A stretch of DNA of 64,000 nucleotides from Streptomyces cavernae (GTDB taxonomy: Bacteria > Actinomycetota > Actinomycetes > Streptomycetales > Streptomycetaceae): assembly GCF_004023625.1 (NCBI RefSeq), contig NZ_RPDJ01000027.1:1-64000 (forward strand). Reading direction: 5' to 3'. Of this stretch, positions 50,858 to 58,017 are shown piece after piece. A program made the position numbers and the translations under genes. The notes below the pieces were generated by a model. That model saw nothing but the letters and a program-made list of their open reading frames with translations, searched no databases and was not told where the DNA came from. The stretch's first letter is position 1. Each line of letters opens with the position of its first letter.

Positions 50858-51022
50858 TCAGCCCGTGGTGTGGCGACGGCGGCCGTGCCGTTCGCGAACC
50901 GCGAAGACGGCCAGCCACAGGGCGATGGCGGCCCCGGCGACGAGGCTGACGGAGAGCGGCGCGTGGGCCACCGTCCCCAGGAGGACGCCGAGGAGCAGCA
51001 GTGCTGCGACGAGGAAGAGCAT
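50858..51022 (-). CDS. 54-residue membrane protein
   Basis: The short ORF reads MLFLVAALLLLGVLLGTVAH, then a second hydrophobic stretch (LVAGAAIALWLAVFAV) and a basic tail RERHGRRRHTTG. AGAGG lies 6 bases before the ATG. Two membrane helices with positive-inside tail. Small proteins of this make-up directly upstream of DUF4190-type genes occur in other streptomycetes, from memory. The function is unknown. Confidence 0.75.
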   Translation of the reverse strand: MLFLVAALLLLGVLLGTVAHAPLSVSLVAGAAIALWLAVFAVRERHGRRRHTTG

Positions 51023-51160
51023 GAGTGCCTCTCATGGAAGTCATGGAAGGTCTGTCTGGCGGCGGTCACGGCGTCGGGACCTGCGAAGACTCGGTGAGCG
51101 TCTCGCTCGGTGGGGGTCGCGACGGATGCGCGACGGACGACTCGACGAGCAGTTGCGCTT

Positions 51161-51231
51161 ACAGTTGTTCACTGACTGGCGAGTCTAGCGCGCTCCCGGC
51201 TTTCCAACCAAAGAGAACAGTTGTTGACTGC
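51161..51231 (+). promoter_or_regulatory. paired operator-like sites upstream of the TetR gene
   Basis: Two near-identical 15-mers, acagttgttcactga (51161-51175) and acagttgttgactgc (51217-51231), lie 56 bases apart before the TetR start. Each contains the dyad CAGT-N5-ACTG. They are likely binding sites of the adjacent repressor controlling itself and the divergent small membrane genes. Inferred, not shown. Confidence 0.5.
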
Positions 51232-51236
51232 ATGGC

Positions 51237-51860
51237 ATGAGTCACACCCCGCTCGGCCTCCGGCAGGCACAGAAACAGAAGACCCGGCAGGCGTTGCTGG
51301 ACGCGGCTCTCGGGTTGCTGGAGGAGCAGAGCCTGAGCAGTCTCGGCCTGCGTGAGGTCACCCGCGCGGCGGGCATCGCCCCTACCGCCTTCTACCGCCA
51401 CTTCCACTCGACGGCCGATCTCGGGGTCGCACTGGTGGAGGAGGCGCTGGGCAGCCTGCACCCGATGATCAGGGCCACCGTCGTCGACCCCGGCGACAGC
51501 GAGGAGCGCATCGCCCGCGCGGTCGGGCTGATCACACGTCACGTCCAGGCATATCCGGCCCATGTGCGCTTCATCGCCCGCGAACGGCACGGTGGGGTCC
51601 AGCCGGTACGGGCCGCGATCGGCGCCCAGCTGGCCCGGTTCACCGAGGAGGTGAAGGCGGCGCTGGTCGAGTATCCGGAGTCGGCCGGGTGGAGCGACGA
51701 GGACCTGCTGATGCTCGCCGAACTCTACGTCGATCAGATGCTGATGACGGCCTCGCTGTTCCTTGAGGCGTCGTCGGAGGAGGCGCGGGAGCGGGTGTCC
51801 CAGGTGGCGGCCCGCCAGCTCCGGCTGATCGGCATCGGCCGCCGCCACTGGCTGACCTGA
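51237..51860 (+). CDS. TetR-family transcriptional regulator
   Basis: This 207-residue regulator has the N-terminal helix-turn-helix KTRQALLDAALGLLEEQSLS and LREVTRAAGIAPTAFYRHF (residues 15-56), followed by an all-helical ligand domain (YPAHVRFIARERHGGVQPVR, LLMLAELYVDQMLMTASLFL). The FYRHFHSTADLGVALVEEAL pattern resembles FabR/DesT-like regulators of fatty acid desaturation, so a lipid ligand is possible. It is divergent from the small membrane protein gene, with paired operator-like repeats between them. Confidence 0.88.
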   Translation: MSHTPLGLRQAQKQKTRQALLDAALGLLEEQSLSSLGLREVTRAAGIAPTAFYRHFHSTADLGVALVEEALGSLHPMIRATVVDPGDSEERIARAVGLITRHVQAYPAHVRFIARERHGGVQPVRAAIGAQLARFTEEVKAALVEYPESAGWSDEDLLMLAELYVDQMLMTASLFLEASSEEARERVSQVAARQLRLIGIGRRHWLT

Positions 51861-51904
51861 CGGCCCGCGGGGCCGCCTGCACCGCTCCGGACGGACCGTA
51901 CACC

Positions 51905-51942
51905 GCGAAGGGCTCGTACGAGATCTCGTACGAGCCCTTCGC
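51905..51942. terminator. 38-bp perfect palindrome, bidirectional terminator
   Basis: gcgaagggctcgtacgaga / tctcgtacgagcccttcgc, 19 bases each with no spacer, between the TetR gene and the convergent lipoprotein gene. Confidence 0.85.
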
Positions 51943-51996
51943 GATGCTGAGGGTGACTCGGCTCCGCGCGGTCCGGCCTGCCGGAGTCCGCCGGCG

Positions 51997-52551
51997 TCAG
52001 CCCTGAGCCTGACTCTCACTCCGGCTCTGGCTCTGCCGCTGCCCCCGGCTCTGACTCTGGTTCTGACTCTGCTGCTGTCCCCGGCCCTGGCTCTGACCTT
52101 GGCTCTGACTCTGGTCCTGACTCTGCGGGCCGCCGCCACCCATGTCGCAGCCACCGCCACCCTGGCCGCCACCGGGGCCACCGCCCTGACCGCCACCGCC
52201 GGGGCCACCGGCGGGGCCACCGGCGGGGCCACCGCCGGGGCCACCGGCGGGGCCACCGCCGGGAGCGCCCGAAGGATCCCCGGACGGCGCACCCGACGGA
52301 GGTTCACCCGTGGGCGCTCCGGTGGGCGCTCCGGACGGCGCGCCGCTCGGGGCCCCACTCGGGGCGTCGGACGGTGCACCACTCGGCGCCCCGGACGGTG
52401 GCCGGCAGCTCTGCCCGCCCGCGTTGCCGTTGCCCGCGGACGTGGACGAGGACGTGGACGTGGACGTGGACGAGTCGCCGGAGCCGCAGGCCGCGAGCAG
52501 CGGCGCCACGGCGAGGAGCGCGACGGCGGGGACGAGACGTGCGCGGTTCAT
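51997..52551 (-). CDS. low-complexity lipoprotein with Ser-Gly-Ala-Pro and Ser-Gln repeats
   Basis: This 184-residue protein has a signal peptide (NRARLVPAVALLAVAPLLAAC) with lipobox LAAC. The mature chain is entirely repetitive: a Ser/Thr stretch, about ten SGAP/TGAP units, Gly-Gly-Pro/Ala runs, then a Gln-Ser-rich tail (SQDQSQSQGQSQGRGQ and similar) to the end. GGGAGG precedes the ATG. No folded domain is visible. It is probably a flexible surface-anchored linker or wall-spanning protein; the function is unknown. The coding DNA is correspondingly repetitive (52010-52420), a likely hot spot for length change. Confidence 0.75.
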   Translation of the reverse strand: MNRARLVPAVALLAVAPLLAACGSGDSSTSTSTSSSTSAGNGNAGGQSCRPPSGAPSGAPSDAPSGAPSGAPSGAPTGAPTGEPPSGAPSGDPSGAPGGGPAGGPGGGPAGGPAGGPGGGGQGGGPGGGQGGGGCDMGGGGPQSQDQSQSQGQSQGRGQQQSQNQSQSRGQRQSQSRSESQAQG

Positions 52552-52749
52552 GGAAGGCCTCCCTGGGACGAGTGGATCGGTGGCCGGAATGCAACCAATC
52601 ACCCTTGGGGGTCCGCTCTGTCCCGGCTGTGCCGAAGCTGTGCCCACGACCCCACAGACCTCAAGAAACCCGCCCTGACCTGGCCCTTCTCCTCAACCGT
52701 GCCGCGTACTGGCTGGTACAGCCCTGTGACAGAAGTCGTGGACCAGGAC

Positions 52750-53601
52750 TCAGGCGAGCCTGACCCGGGCCAACTGCCGGGACTGCGCGACCAGTCGGCC
52801 GGCAGCGTCCCAGACCTCCGCGTCCTCCTCCAGGAAGCCGCCCGCCAGGTTGCGGGTGGTTATGGAGACCCGGAGGGGGCCGGGTGCCGGGCGGCAGCGG
52901 ATGTGCACCGTCAGTTCCACGGTCGGAACCCAGCCCGACAGACCGAGGTCGAAGGCGGTCGGCGGGAGCGCGTCGACCGCGAGCAGCAGGGAGAGGGGAT
53001 CGTGGTCCCGTCCGTCGGCGAGGCCGAACCAGGACCGCATCTCCCCCTTGCCGGACGGCGCCCCGACGGCCCAGCCCAGCGTGGCCGGGTCCAGCTTGAG
53101 CATCAGCCGCCCGGCGATGGCCGAGGCGGCGGAGACCTCGCCGGGGCCGTCCTCGGGCCCGAAGCACTCGTCGATGGGCGGGATCGCGGGCGGTTCGGCG
53201 GTGGTGCGGACGTCGTCGGGAAGGCTGTCGAGGTCACCGTAGGAGGCGAGGACCCGGATCCGCTCCACCTCGCGGCCCTGGTCGTCGCGCTGGAAGAGGG
53301 AGGCCTGGCCGGTCGAAAGGGTGCGGCCGGTGCGCACGGACTCGGTGCGTACGACCGCGGGGCCGGGCTGAGAGGCGGTCAGATAGTGCGCGGAGACGGT
53401 GAACGGGTCCCGGTGCGGCAGGGCGTCGGCGAGCGTGCGGCCCAGGACGGCCAGCAGGTACCCGCCGTTGACGGCGTTGAGGATCGTCCAGCCGGCGGAC
53501 AGGTCGATGTCGTAGACGCCGGGTTCTCGGAGGGTGACCGCGGTGTCCCGGTCGAATTCGCTGTCCCCGATGGCGGCTTGCACGGCAGCTGCTTCTGACA
53601 T
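52750..53601 (-). CDS. acyl-CoA thioesterase family protein (double hot-dog)
   Basis: This 283-residue protein has the two hot-dog folds of TesB-like thioesterases: WTILNAVNGGYLLAVLGRTLA with FTVSAHYLTASQPGPAVV in the first half and DPLSLLLAVDALPPTAFDL with TVELTVHIRCRPAPGPL in the second. It probably hydrolyses acyl-CoA esters; the chain length is unknown. A palindromic site (ttactaagcggtag, 53617-53630) lies 16 bases upstream of the start and may be a repressor operator. Confidence 0.82.
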   Translation of the reverse strand: MSEAAAVQAAIGDSEFDRDTAVTLREPGVYDIDLSAGWTILNAVNGGYLLAVLGRTLADALPHRDPFTVSAHYLTASQPGPAVVRTESVRTGRTLSTGQASLFQRDDQGREVERIRVLASYGDLDSLPDDVRTTAEPPAIPPIDECFGPEDGPGEVSAASAIAGRLMLKLDPATLGWAVGAPSGKGEMRSWFGLADGRDHDPLSLLLAVDALPPTAFDLGLSGWVPTVELTVHIRCRPAPGPLRVSITTRNLAGGFLEEDAEVWDAAGRLVAQSRQLARVRLA

Positions 53602-53609
53602 GAGTGAAC

Positions 53610-53632
53610 CGTAACATTACTAAGCGGTAGCT
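53610..53632 (-). promoter_or_regulatory. candidate operator before the thioesterase gene
   Basis: The AT-rich stretch ccgtaacattactaagcggt contains the imperfect dyad accg-N13-cggt and the core TACTAAGCGGTA. Sites like this are typical for TetR-type control of acyl-CoA genes in actinobacteria. Low certainty. Confidence 0.35.
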
Positions 53633-53754
53633 TTCACCGGTCGGCGGCGCCCTTCCGTGCATTCCGGCGGCTGGGCGGCCCCGGTCGCCGGCCGTGCTCC
53701 GCCGGCCGGACCGGGCGCACTGCGCCCCGGGGCCCGCCCTCGAGGGGCGTCGCA

Positions 53755-54420
53755 CTACGGGGTCTGCTCCTCCGCCACCGTCGACCGCCGGTTCCAGGCC
53801 CGCGGTGCTCGCCAGTGGTAGCGCATCGCGAGCAGCCTCAGCACGAAGGCGCTGAGCGCGGCGAGGGCCGTGGTGAGGGGGTTCAGGGCGTCGTAGTGGA
53901 TGCAGAGCACGACCATCGTGGAGCCGACGATCGCCGGGACCGCGTACAGATCGCGGTCCCAGCGCACCAGGGACGGTACGTCGTTGGCCAGTACGTCGCG
54001 CAGGACACCGCCGCCGACCGCAGTGGCGAGGCCGAGGACGGCGGACGAGGTGAGGCTCAGCCCGTACTCGTACGCCTTGGTGGTGCCGGCGACGCAGAAC
54101 AGGCCGAGCCCGGCCGCGTCGAAGACGTTCACGCCCGTCTGGATGCGCTCCACCTCCGGATGGAGGAAGAAGACGAGCGCGGCGGCGAGCAGCGGGGTGA
54201 GGAAGTAGCCGAGGTCGGTGAAGGCGGCCGGCGGTACGGCCCCGATGACGAGATCGCGCAGCAGCCCTCCGCCCAGCGCGGTGACCTCGGCGAGGACGGC
54301 GATGCCGAAGACGTCGAAGTTCTTGCGGACCGCGAGCAGGGCGCCGGATATCGCGAAGACGAAGATGCCGATCAGGTCCAGGACATGCTGAACGGTCGGG
54401 GTGAACAGTTGCTGGAGCAC
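53755..54420 (-). CDS. TRIC-type cation channel family protein (UPF0126)
   Basis: This 221-residue membrane protein is built of two UPF0126 repeats, seven helices in total. The hallmark glycine motifs appear twice: VTALGGGLLRDLVIG and ATAVGGGVLRDVLAND. The first helix is HVLDLIGIFVFAISGALLAV. Bacterial homologues form trimeric potassium-permeable channels. The GTG at 54420 is taken as start. It is not operonic with its neighbours. Confidence 0.9.
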   Translation of the reverse strand: MLQQLFTPTVQHVLDLIGIFVFAISGALLAVRKNFDVFGIAVLAEVTALGGGLLRDLVIGAVPPAAFTDLGYFLTPLLAAALVFFLHPEVERIQTGVNVFDAAGLGLFCVAGTTKAYEYGLSLTSSAVLGLATAVGGGVLRDVLANDVPSLVRWDRDLYAVPAIVGSTMVVLCIHYDALNPLTTALAALSAFVLRLLAMRYHWRAPRAWNRRSTVAEEQTP

Positions 54421-54465
54421 CCTTACATTCTTACCTACGCAGGATGCTGAACCTTACAAAGAAAG

Positions 54466-54508
54466 ACCACGGGGGTTCCGCACATGCGATGTGCGGAACC
54501 CCCGTGGT
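54466..54508 (-). terminator. terminator of the oligopeptide ABC operon
   Basis: A perfect 20-bp stem (accacgggggttccgcacat / atgtgcggaacccccgtggt) with a 3-base loop lies 27 bases after the last gene. Confidence 0.88.
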
Positions 54509-54534
54509 TGTGCGACCCGGTCCAGGACCCGGTC

Positions 54535-55818
54535 CTACTTGTCCTCGGCGGACTCCTCCGACGCGGCGGTCTCCTTCGCCACGGCCGGGTTCTCCGCAGC
54601 GGTCTCCTCCGCCACGGCCGGCTTCTTCGCGGCGGCGGTCTCGTTCGCCACGGCCTGCGAGGTCTGCGCCGACTCCGCCAGCACCGCGTCCGGCACCAGT
54701 TCGCCCGCCTCCTTGGCCGCGGACAGCAGCACCGTGTCCTGCGGTGCCTGGTCCTCCGCGTTCTCCGGGTGGTGGCAGGCGACCCGCTGACCCGGCTTCA
54801 GCTCCAGCATCGGCGGCTCGGTGGTCTTGCAGATCTGCGTGGCCTTCCAGCACCGGGTGTGGAAGCGGCAGCCGCTCGGCGGCGCGATCGGCGAGGGCAC
54901 GTCACCCTGGAGCAGGATGCGCTCGCTCTTGGCGCCCCGCCGCGCCGGGTCCGGGATGGGCACCGCCGACATCAGGGCCTTGGTGTACGGGTGCATCGGC
55001 GCCTTGTACAGCGAGTCGCGGTCCGCGAGTTCCACGATCTTGCCGAGGTACATCACCGCGATGCGGTCCGATACATGGCGCACGACGGACAGGTCGTGGG
55101 CGATGATCACATACGTCAGGCCCAGCTCCTGCTGGAGGTCGTCCAGCAGGTTCACCACCTGCGCCTGGATCGACACGTCCAGCGCGGAGACCGGCTCGTC
55201 CGCCACGACCAGCTTGGGGTTGAGCGCGAGCGCGCGGGCGATGCCGATGCGCTGGCGCTGACCGCCGGAGAACTCGTGCGGATAGCGGTTGTAGTGCTCG
55301 GGGTTGAGGCCGACCACCGACAGCAGCCGCTGCACTTCCTTCTTGACGCCGCCCTCGGGCGTGACGCCCTGGAGCTTGAAGGGTGCGCCGATGATGGTGC
55401 CGATGGTGTGGCGCGGGTTCAGCGACGAGTACGGGTCCTGGAAGATCATCTGGACGTCACGGCGCAGCGGGCGCATCCCGCTCACGTTCAGGTGCGTGAT
55501 GTCCTTGCCCTCGAACTCCACCGTGCCGGCGGTCGGTTCGAGCAGCCGGGTGATCAGCCGGCCCATCGTCGACTTGCCGCAGCCCGACTCGCCCACGACG
55601 CCCAGGGTTTCGCCCGCGCGCACCTCGAAGTCGAGCCCGTCGACCGCCCGCACCGCGCCGACCTGCCGCTGGAGCAGGCCCTTGCGGATCGGGAAGTGCT
55701 TCTGCAGCCCGGTCACCTTCAGCAGGGTCTCGCCGGGTGCGGGGTCCTTGGTGAGGGTCGCGGCGCCCTGGCTCTGCGCGGGGTTCGTCACGGCTGTGTC
55801 CTTGGGTTTCTCGCTCAC
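54535..55818 (-). CDS. oligopeptide/dipeptide ABC transporter ATPase, DppF/OppF type
   Basis: This 427-residue ATPase powers peptide import. It has Walker A VVGESGCGKSTMGRL, a Q-loop with IFQDPYSSLNPRHTI, signature HEFSGGQRQRIGIARA, Walker B VVADEPVSALD and the C-terminal oligopeptide-ATPase cysteine motif CRFHTRCWKATQIC ... ACHHP. After that comes an unusual tail of about 75 residues rich in Ala, Glu and Lys with repeated ETAA units. The start codon overlaps the stop of the upstream ATPase gene (ATGA). Last gene of the operon. Confidence 0.93.
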   Translation of the reverse strand: MSEKPKDTAVTNPAQSQGAATLTKDPAPGETLLKVTGLQKHFPIRKGLLQRQVGAVRAVDGLDFEVRAGETLGVVGESGCGKSTMGRLITRLLEPTAGTVEFEGKDITHLNVSGMRPLRRDVQMIFQDPYSSLNPRHTIGTIIGAPFKLQGVTPEGGVKKEVQRLLSVVGLNPEHYNRYPHEFSGGQRQRIGIARALALNPKLVVADEPVSALDVSIQAQVVNLLDDLQQELGLTYVIIAHDLSVVRHVSDRIAVMYLGKIVELADRDSLYKAPMHPYTKALMSAVPIPDPARRGAKSERILLQGDVPSPIAPPSGCRFHTRCWKATQICKTTEPPMLELKPGQRVACHHPENAEDQAPQDTVLLSAAKEAGELVPDAVLAESAQTSQAVANETAAAKKPAVAEETAAENPAVAKETAASEESAEDK

Positions 55819-56912
55819 AGCTTGGGCGCAATCTCTTCGGTCCAGATCCGCTGCCGCTGCTCCTGGGTCATGTGGCAGGCCGCCCAGTGCTTGCTGCCGA
55901 CCTCGGTCAGCTCGGGGCGGACCGTGCGGGTGACGTTGTCCTTGGGCAGGTCGGCGTACGGGCAGCGCGGGTTGAAGGCGCAGCCGGACGGGATGTTGAT
56001 CAGCGAGGGCGGGGAGCCCTTGACCGGGATGAGCCGCTCCTGCTGGTCACGGTCGAGACGGGGCATCGAGCCGAGCAGGCCCCAGGTGTAGGGGTGCCGG
56101 GGCTCGTAGAACACCTTCTCGGCCGGGCCGCGCTCGACGCACCGGCCGCCGTACATCACCAGGATGTCGTCGGAGAGCTCGGCGACCACACCCAGGTCGT
56201 GGGTGATGATGATGACCGCGGAGCCGAACTCCTTCTGCAGGTCCCGGATGAGGTCGAGGATCTGCGCCTGGACGGTCACGTCCAGGGCGGTCGTCGGCTC
56301 GTCCGCGATCAGCAGCTCGGGATTGTTCACCAGCGACATCGCGATCATCGCGCGCTGGCGCATACCGCCGGAGAACTCGTGCGGGTAGTTGTCCACCCGC
56401 TTGTCCGGCTGGGGGATGCCCACCCGGTCGAGCATCTCCACGGCGCGGCGCTTGGCGGTCTTCTTGTCCACGTCGTGGTGTATGCGGTACGCCTCCACGA
56501 TCTGCTGGCCGATCGTGTAGTACGGGTGCAGCGCGGACAGCGGGTCCTGGAAGATCATCGCCATCTCACGGCCGCGCAGCTTGCGCACGTGGTCGGGGTC
56601 GGCGGACAGCAGCTCCGTCCCGTCCAGCCAGATCTCCCCGGAGATCTGCGCCTTGCGCTTGCCGTACTGGCCCGCGGTGTGCAGGCCCATGATGCCGAGC
56701 GAGGTCACCGACTTGCCGGAGCCCGACTCGCCCACGATGCCGAGGGTCTTGCCCTTCTCCAGCGTGAAGCTGAGCCCGTCGACGGACTTCACCAGGCCGT
56801 CGTCGGTGGGGAAGTGCACCTTCAGGTCGCGTACTTCGAGGAAGGCGGTGGGGGCGGGCGAGCCGCTGACGGGCTCACCCACGGCCGCCCCCGTCTTGCT
56901 GAGTTCGGTCAT
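55815..56912 (-). CDS. oligopeptide/dipeptide ABC transporter ATPase, DppD/OppD type
   Basis: This 365-residue ATPase, partner of the DppF-type protein, has Walker A IVGESGSGKSVTSLG, Q-loop MIFQDPLSALHPYYTIG, signature FSGGMRQRAMIAMSL, Walker B LLIADEPTTALDVT and the C-terminal cysteine motif CAFNPRCPYADL. The ATG at 56912 overlaps the permease stop (ATGA), so the genes are translationally coupled. The longer open frame upstream is only the permease read out of frame. Confidence 0.94.
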   Translation of the reverse strand: MTELSKTGAAVGEPVSGSPAPTAFLEVRDLKVHFPTDDGLVKSVDGLSFTLEKGKTLGIVGESGSGKSVTSLGIMGLHTAGQYGKRKAQISGEIWLDGTELLSADPDHVRKLRGREMAMIFQDPLSALHPYYTIGQQIVEAYRIHHDVDKKTAKRRAVEMLDRVGIPQPDKRVDNYPHEFSGGMRQRAMIAMSLVNNPELLIADEPTTALDVTVQAQILDLIRDLQKEFGSAVIIITHDLGVVAELSDDILVMYGGRCVERGPAEKVFYEPRHPYTWGLLGSMPRLDRDQQERLIPVKGSPPSLINIPSGCAFNPRCPYADLPKDNVTRTVRPELTEVGSKHWAACHMTQEQRQRIWTEEIAPKL

Positions 56913-57907
56913 GCGAGCCTCACTCGGGGGTCGATCACGGCGTACAGGACGTCCACGAGCAGGTTCGCGAGGAGCACCGCGAGGGAGGTGATCAGCGTGA
57001 CGCCGAGGATGATCGGCAGGTCCTGGTTCTTGATTGCCTGGAGCACCGCCTGGCCGAGGCCGGGCAGGCTGAAGGTTGTCTCGGTGAGGATGGCACCGCC
57101 GATCAGGGCGCCGAGGTCCATACCGAGCATGGTCAGGATGGGCGTCATCGTGGAACGCATGGCGTGCTTGCCGATGACGGTCTGTTCCTTCAGCCCCTTG
57201 GCGCGAGCGGTGCGGATGTAGTCCTCGCCGAGGATCTCCAGCATGGTGGCGCGGGTGATCCGGGCGTACATCGCCGCATAGAGGAAGGCGAGGGTGATCC
57301 AGGGCAGGATCATGCCGCCGAGCCAGCCGGTGAAGCTGTCCTCCAGGGGCACGTACTGGGCGTCGATCCAGCCCAGTCCGTAGCTGAAGATCGCCAGGCT
57401 GAGCAGGCCCGTGAAGTAGATGGGGAGCGAGACGCCGCCGAGGGCGACGACCATCGCGCCGCGGTCCCAGATGCTGCCGCGCTTGAGAGCGGAGAGCACG
57501 CCGGCGGCGACACCGAAGATCAGCCACAGCACGGCCGCACCGAGCGCCAGCGCCAGGGTCACCGGGAAGCGGTCGGTGAGCACCGGCCAGATGGCCTGCT
57601 CGCTGCGGAAGGAGTAGCCGAAGCAAGGGGCCGAACACTGGGTGACGTCCCCGCCGCCCGCGTAGGTCCGGCCGACGAAGAGGCCTTTGAAGAACTCCCA
57701 GACCTGGACGATGATCGGTTCGTCCAGCTTCAGCTTCTGCGCCACCGCCTCAACGGCGGCGGGGTCGGCCTGCTTGCCCACGAAGCTCGTGGCCACGTCG
57801 ACCCCCGCCCACTTGGGGACGAGGAAGAAGATGCCGAAGACCACCACGATGATGACCACCAGCATCACTGCGGCGGCGAACAGCCGCCTGATGAGGTAAG
57901 CGAGCAC
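56909..57907 (-). CDS. oligopeptide ABC transporter permease, DppB/OppB type
   Basis: This 332-residue membrane permease has a first helix near the start (FAAAVMLVVIIVVVFGIFFL), a long external loop and five further helices. The cytoplasmic EAA loop is YIRTARAKGLKEQTVIGKHA, and ETTFSLPGLGQAVLQAI is the family hallmark. GTG start at 57907. It lies 110 bases after the binding-protein gene and overlaps the next ATPase by 4 bases. Confidence 0.94.
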   Translation of the reverse strand: MLAYLIRRLFAAAVMLVVIIVVVFGIFFLVPKWAGVDVATSFVGKQADPAAVEAVAQKLKLDEPIIVQVWEFFKGLFVGRTYAGGGDVTQCSAPCFGYSFRSEQAIWPVLTDRFPVTLALALGAAVLWLIFGVAAGVLSALKRGSIWDRGAMVVALGGVSLPIYFTGLLSLAIFSYGLGWIDAQYVPLEDSFTGWLGGMILPWITLAFLYAAMYARITRATMLEILGEDYIRTARAKGLKEQTVIGKHAMRSTMTPILTMLGMDLGALIGGAILTETTFSLPGLGQAVLQAIKNQDLPIILGVTLITSLAVLLANLLVDVLYAVIDPRVRLA

Positions 57908-58017
57908 AGCTCTCGGCCCGCTGCGGACTACGGGCCACCGGAGGTCTTCCGGTGGCCCGCGGTCACGCCGCGCCGGCCTTCACCTGCCTTTCGTGCCGTA
58001 CGGCGGGTGTGCCGGGT

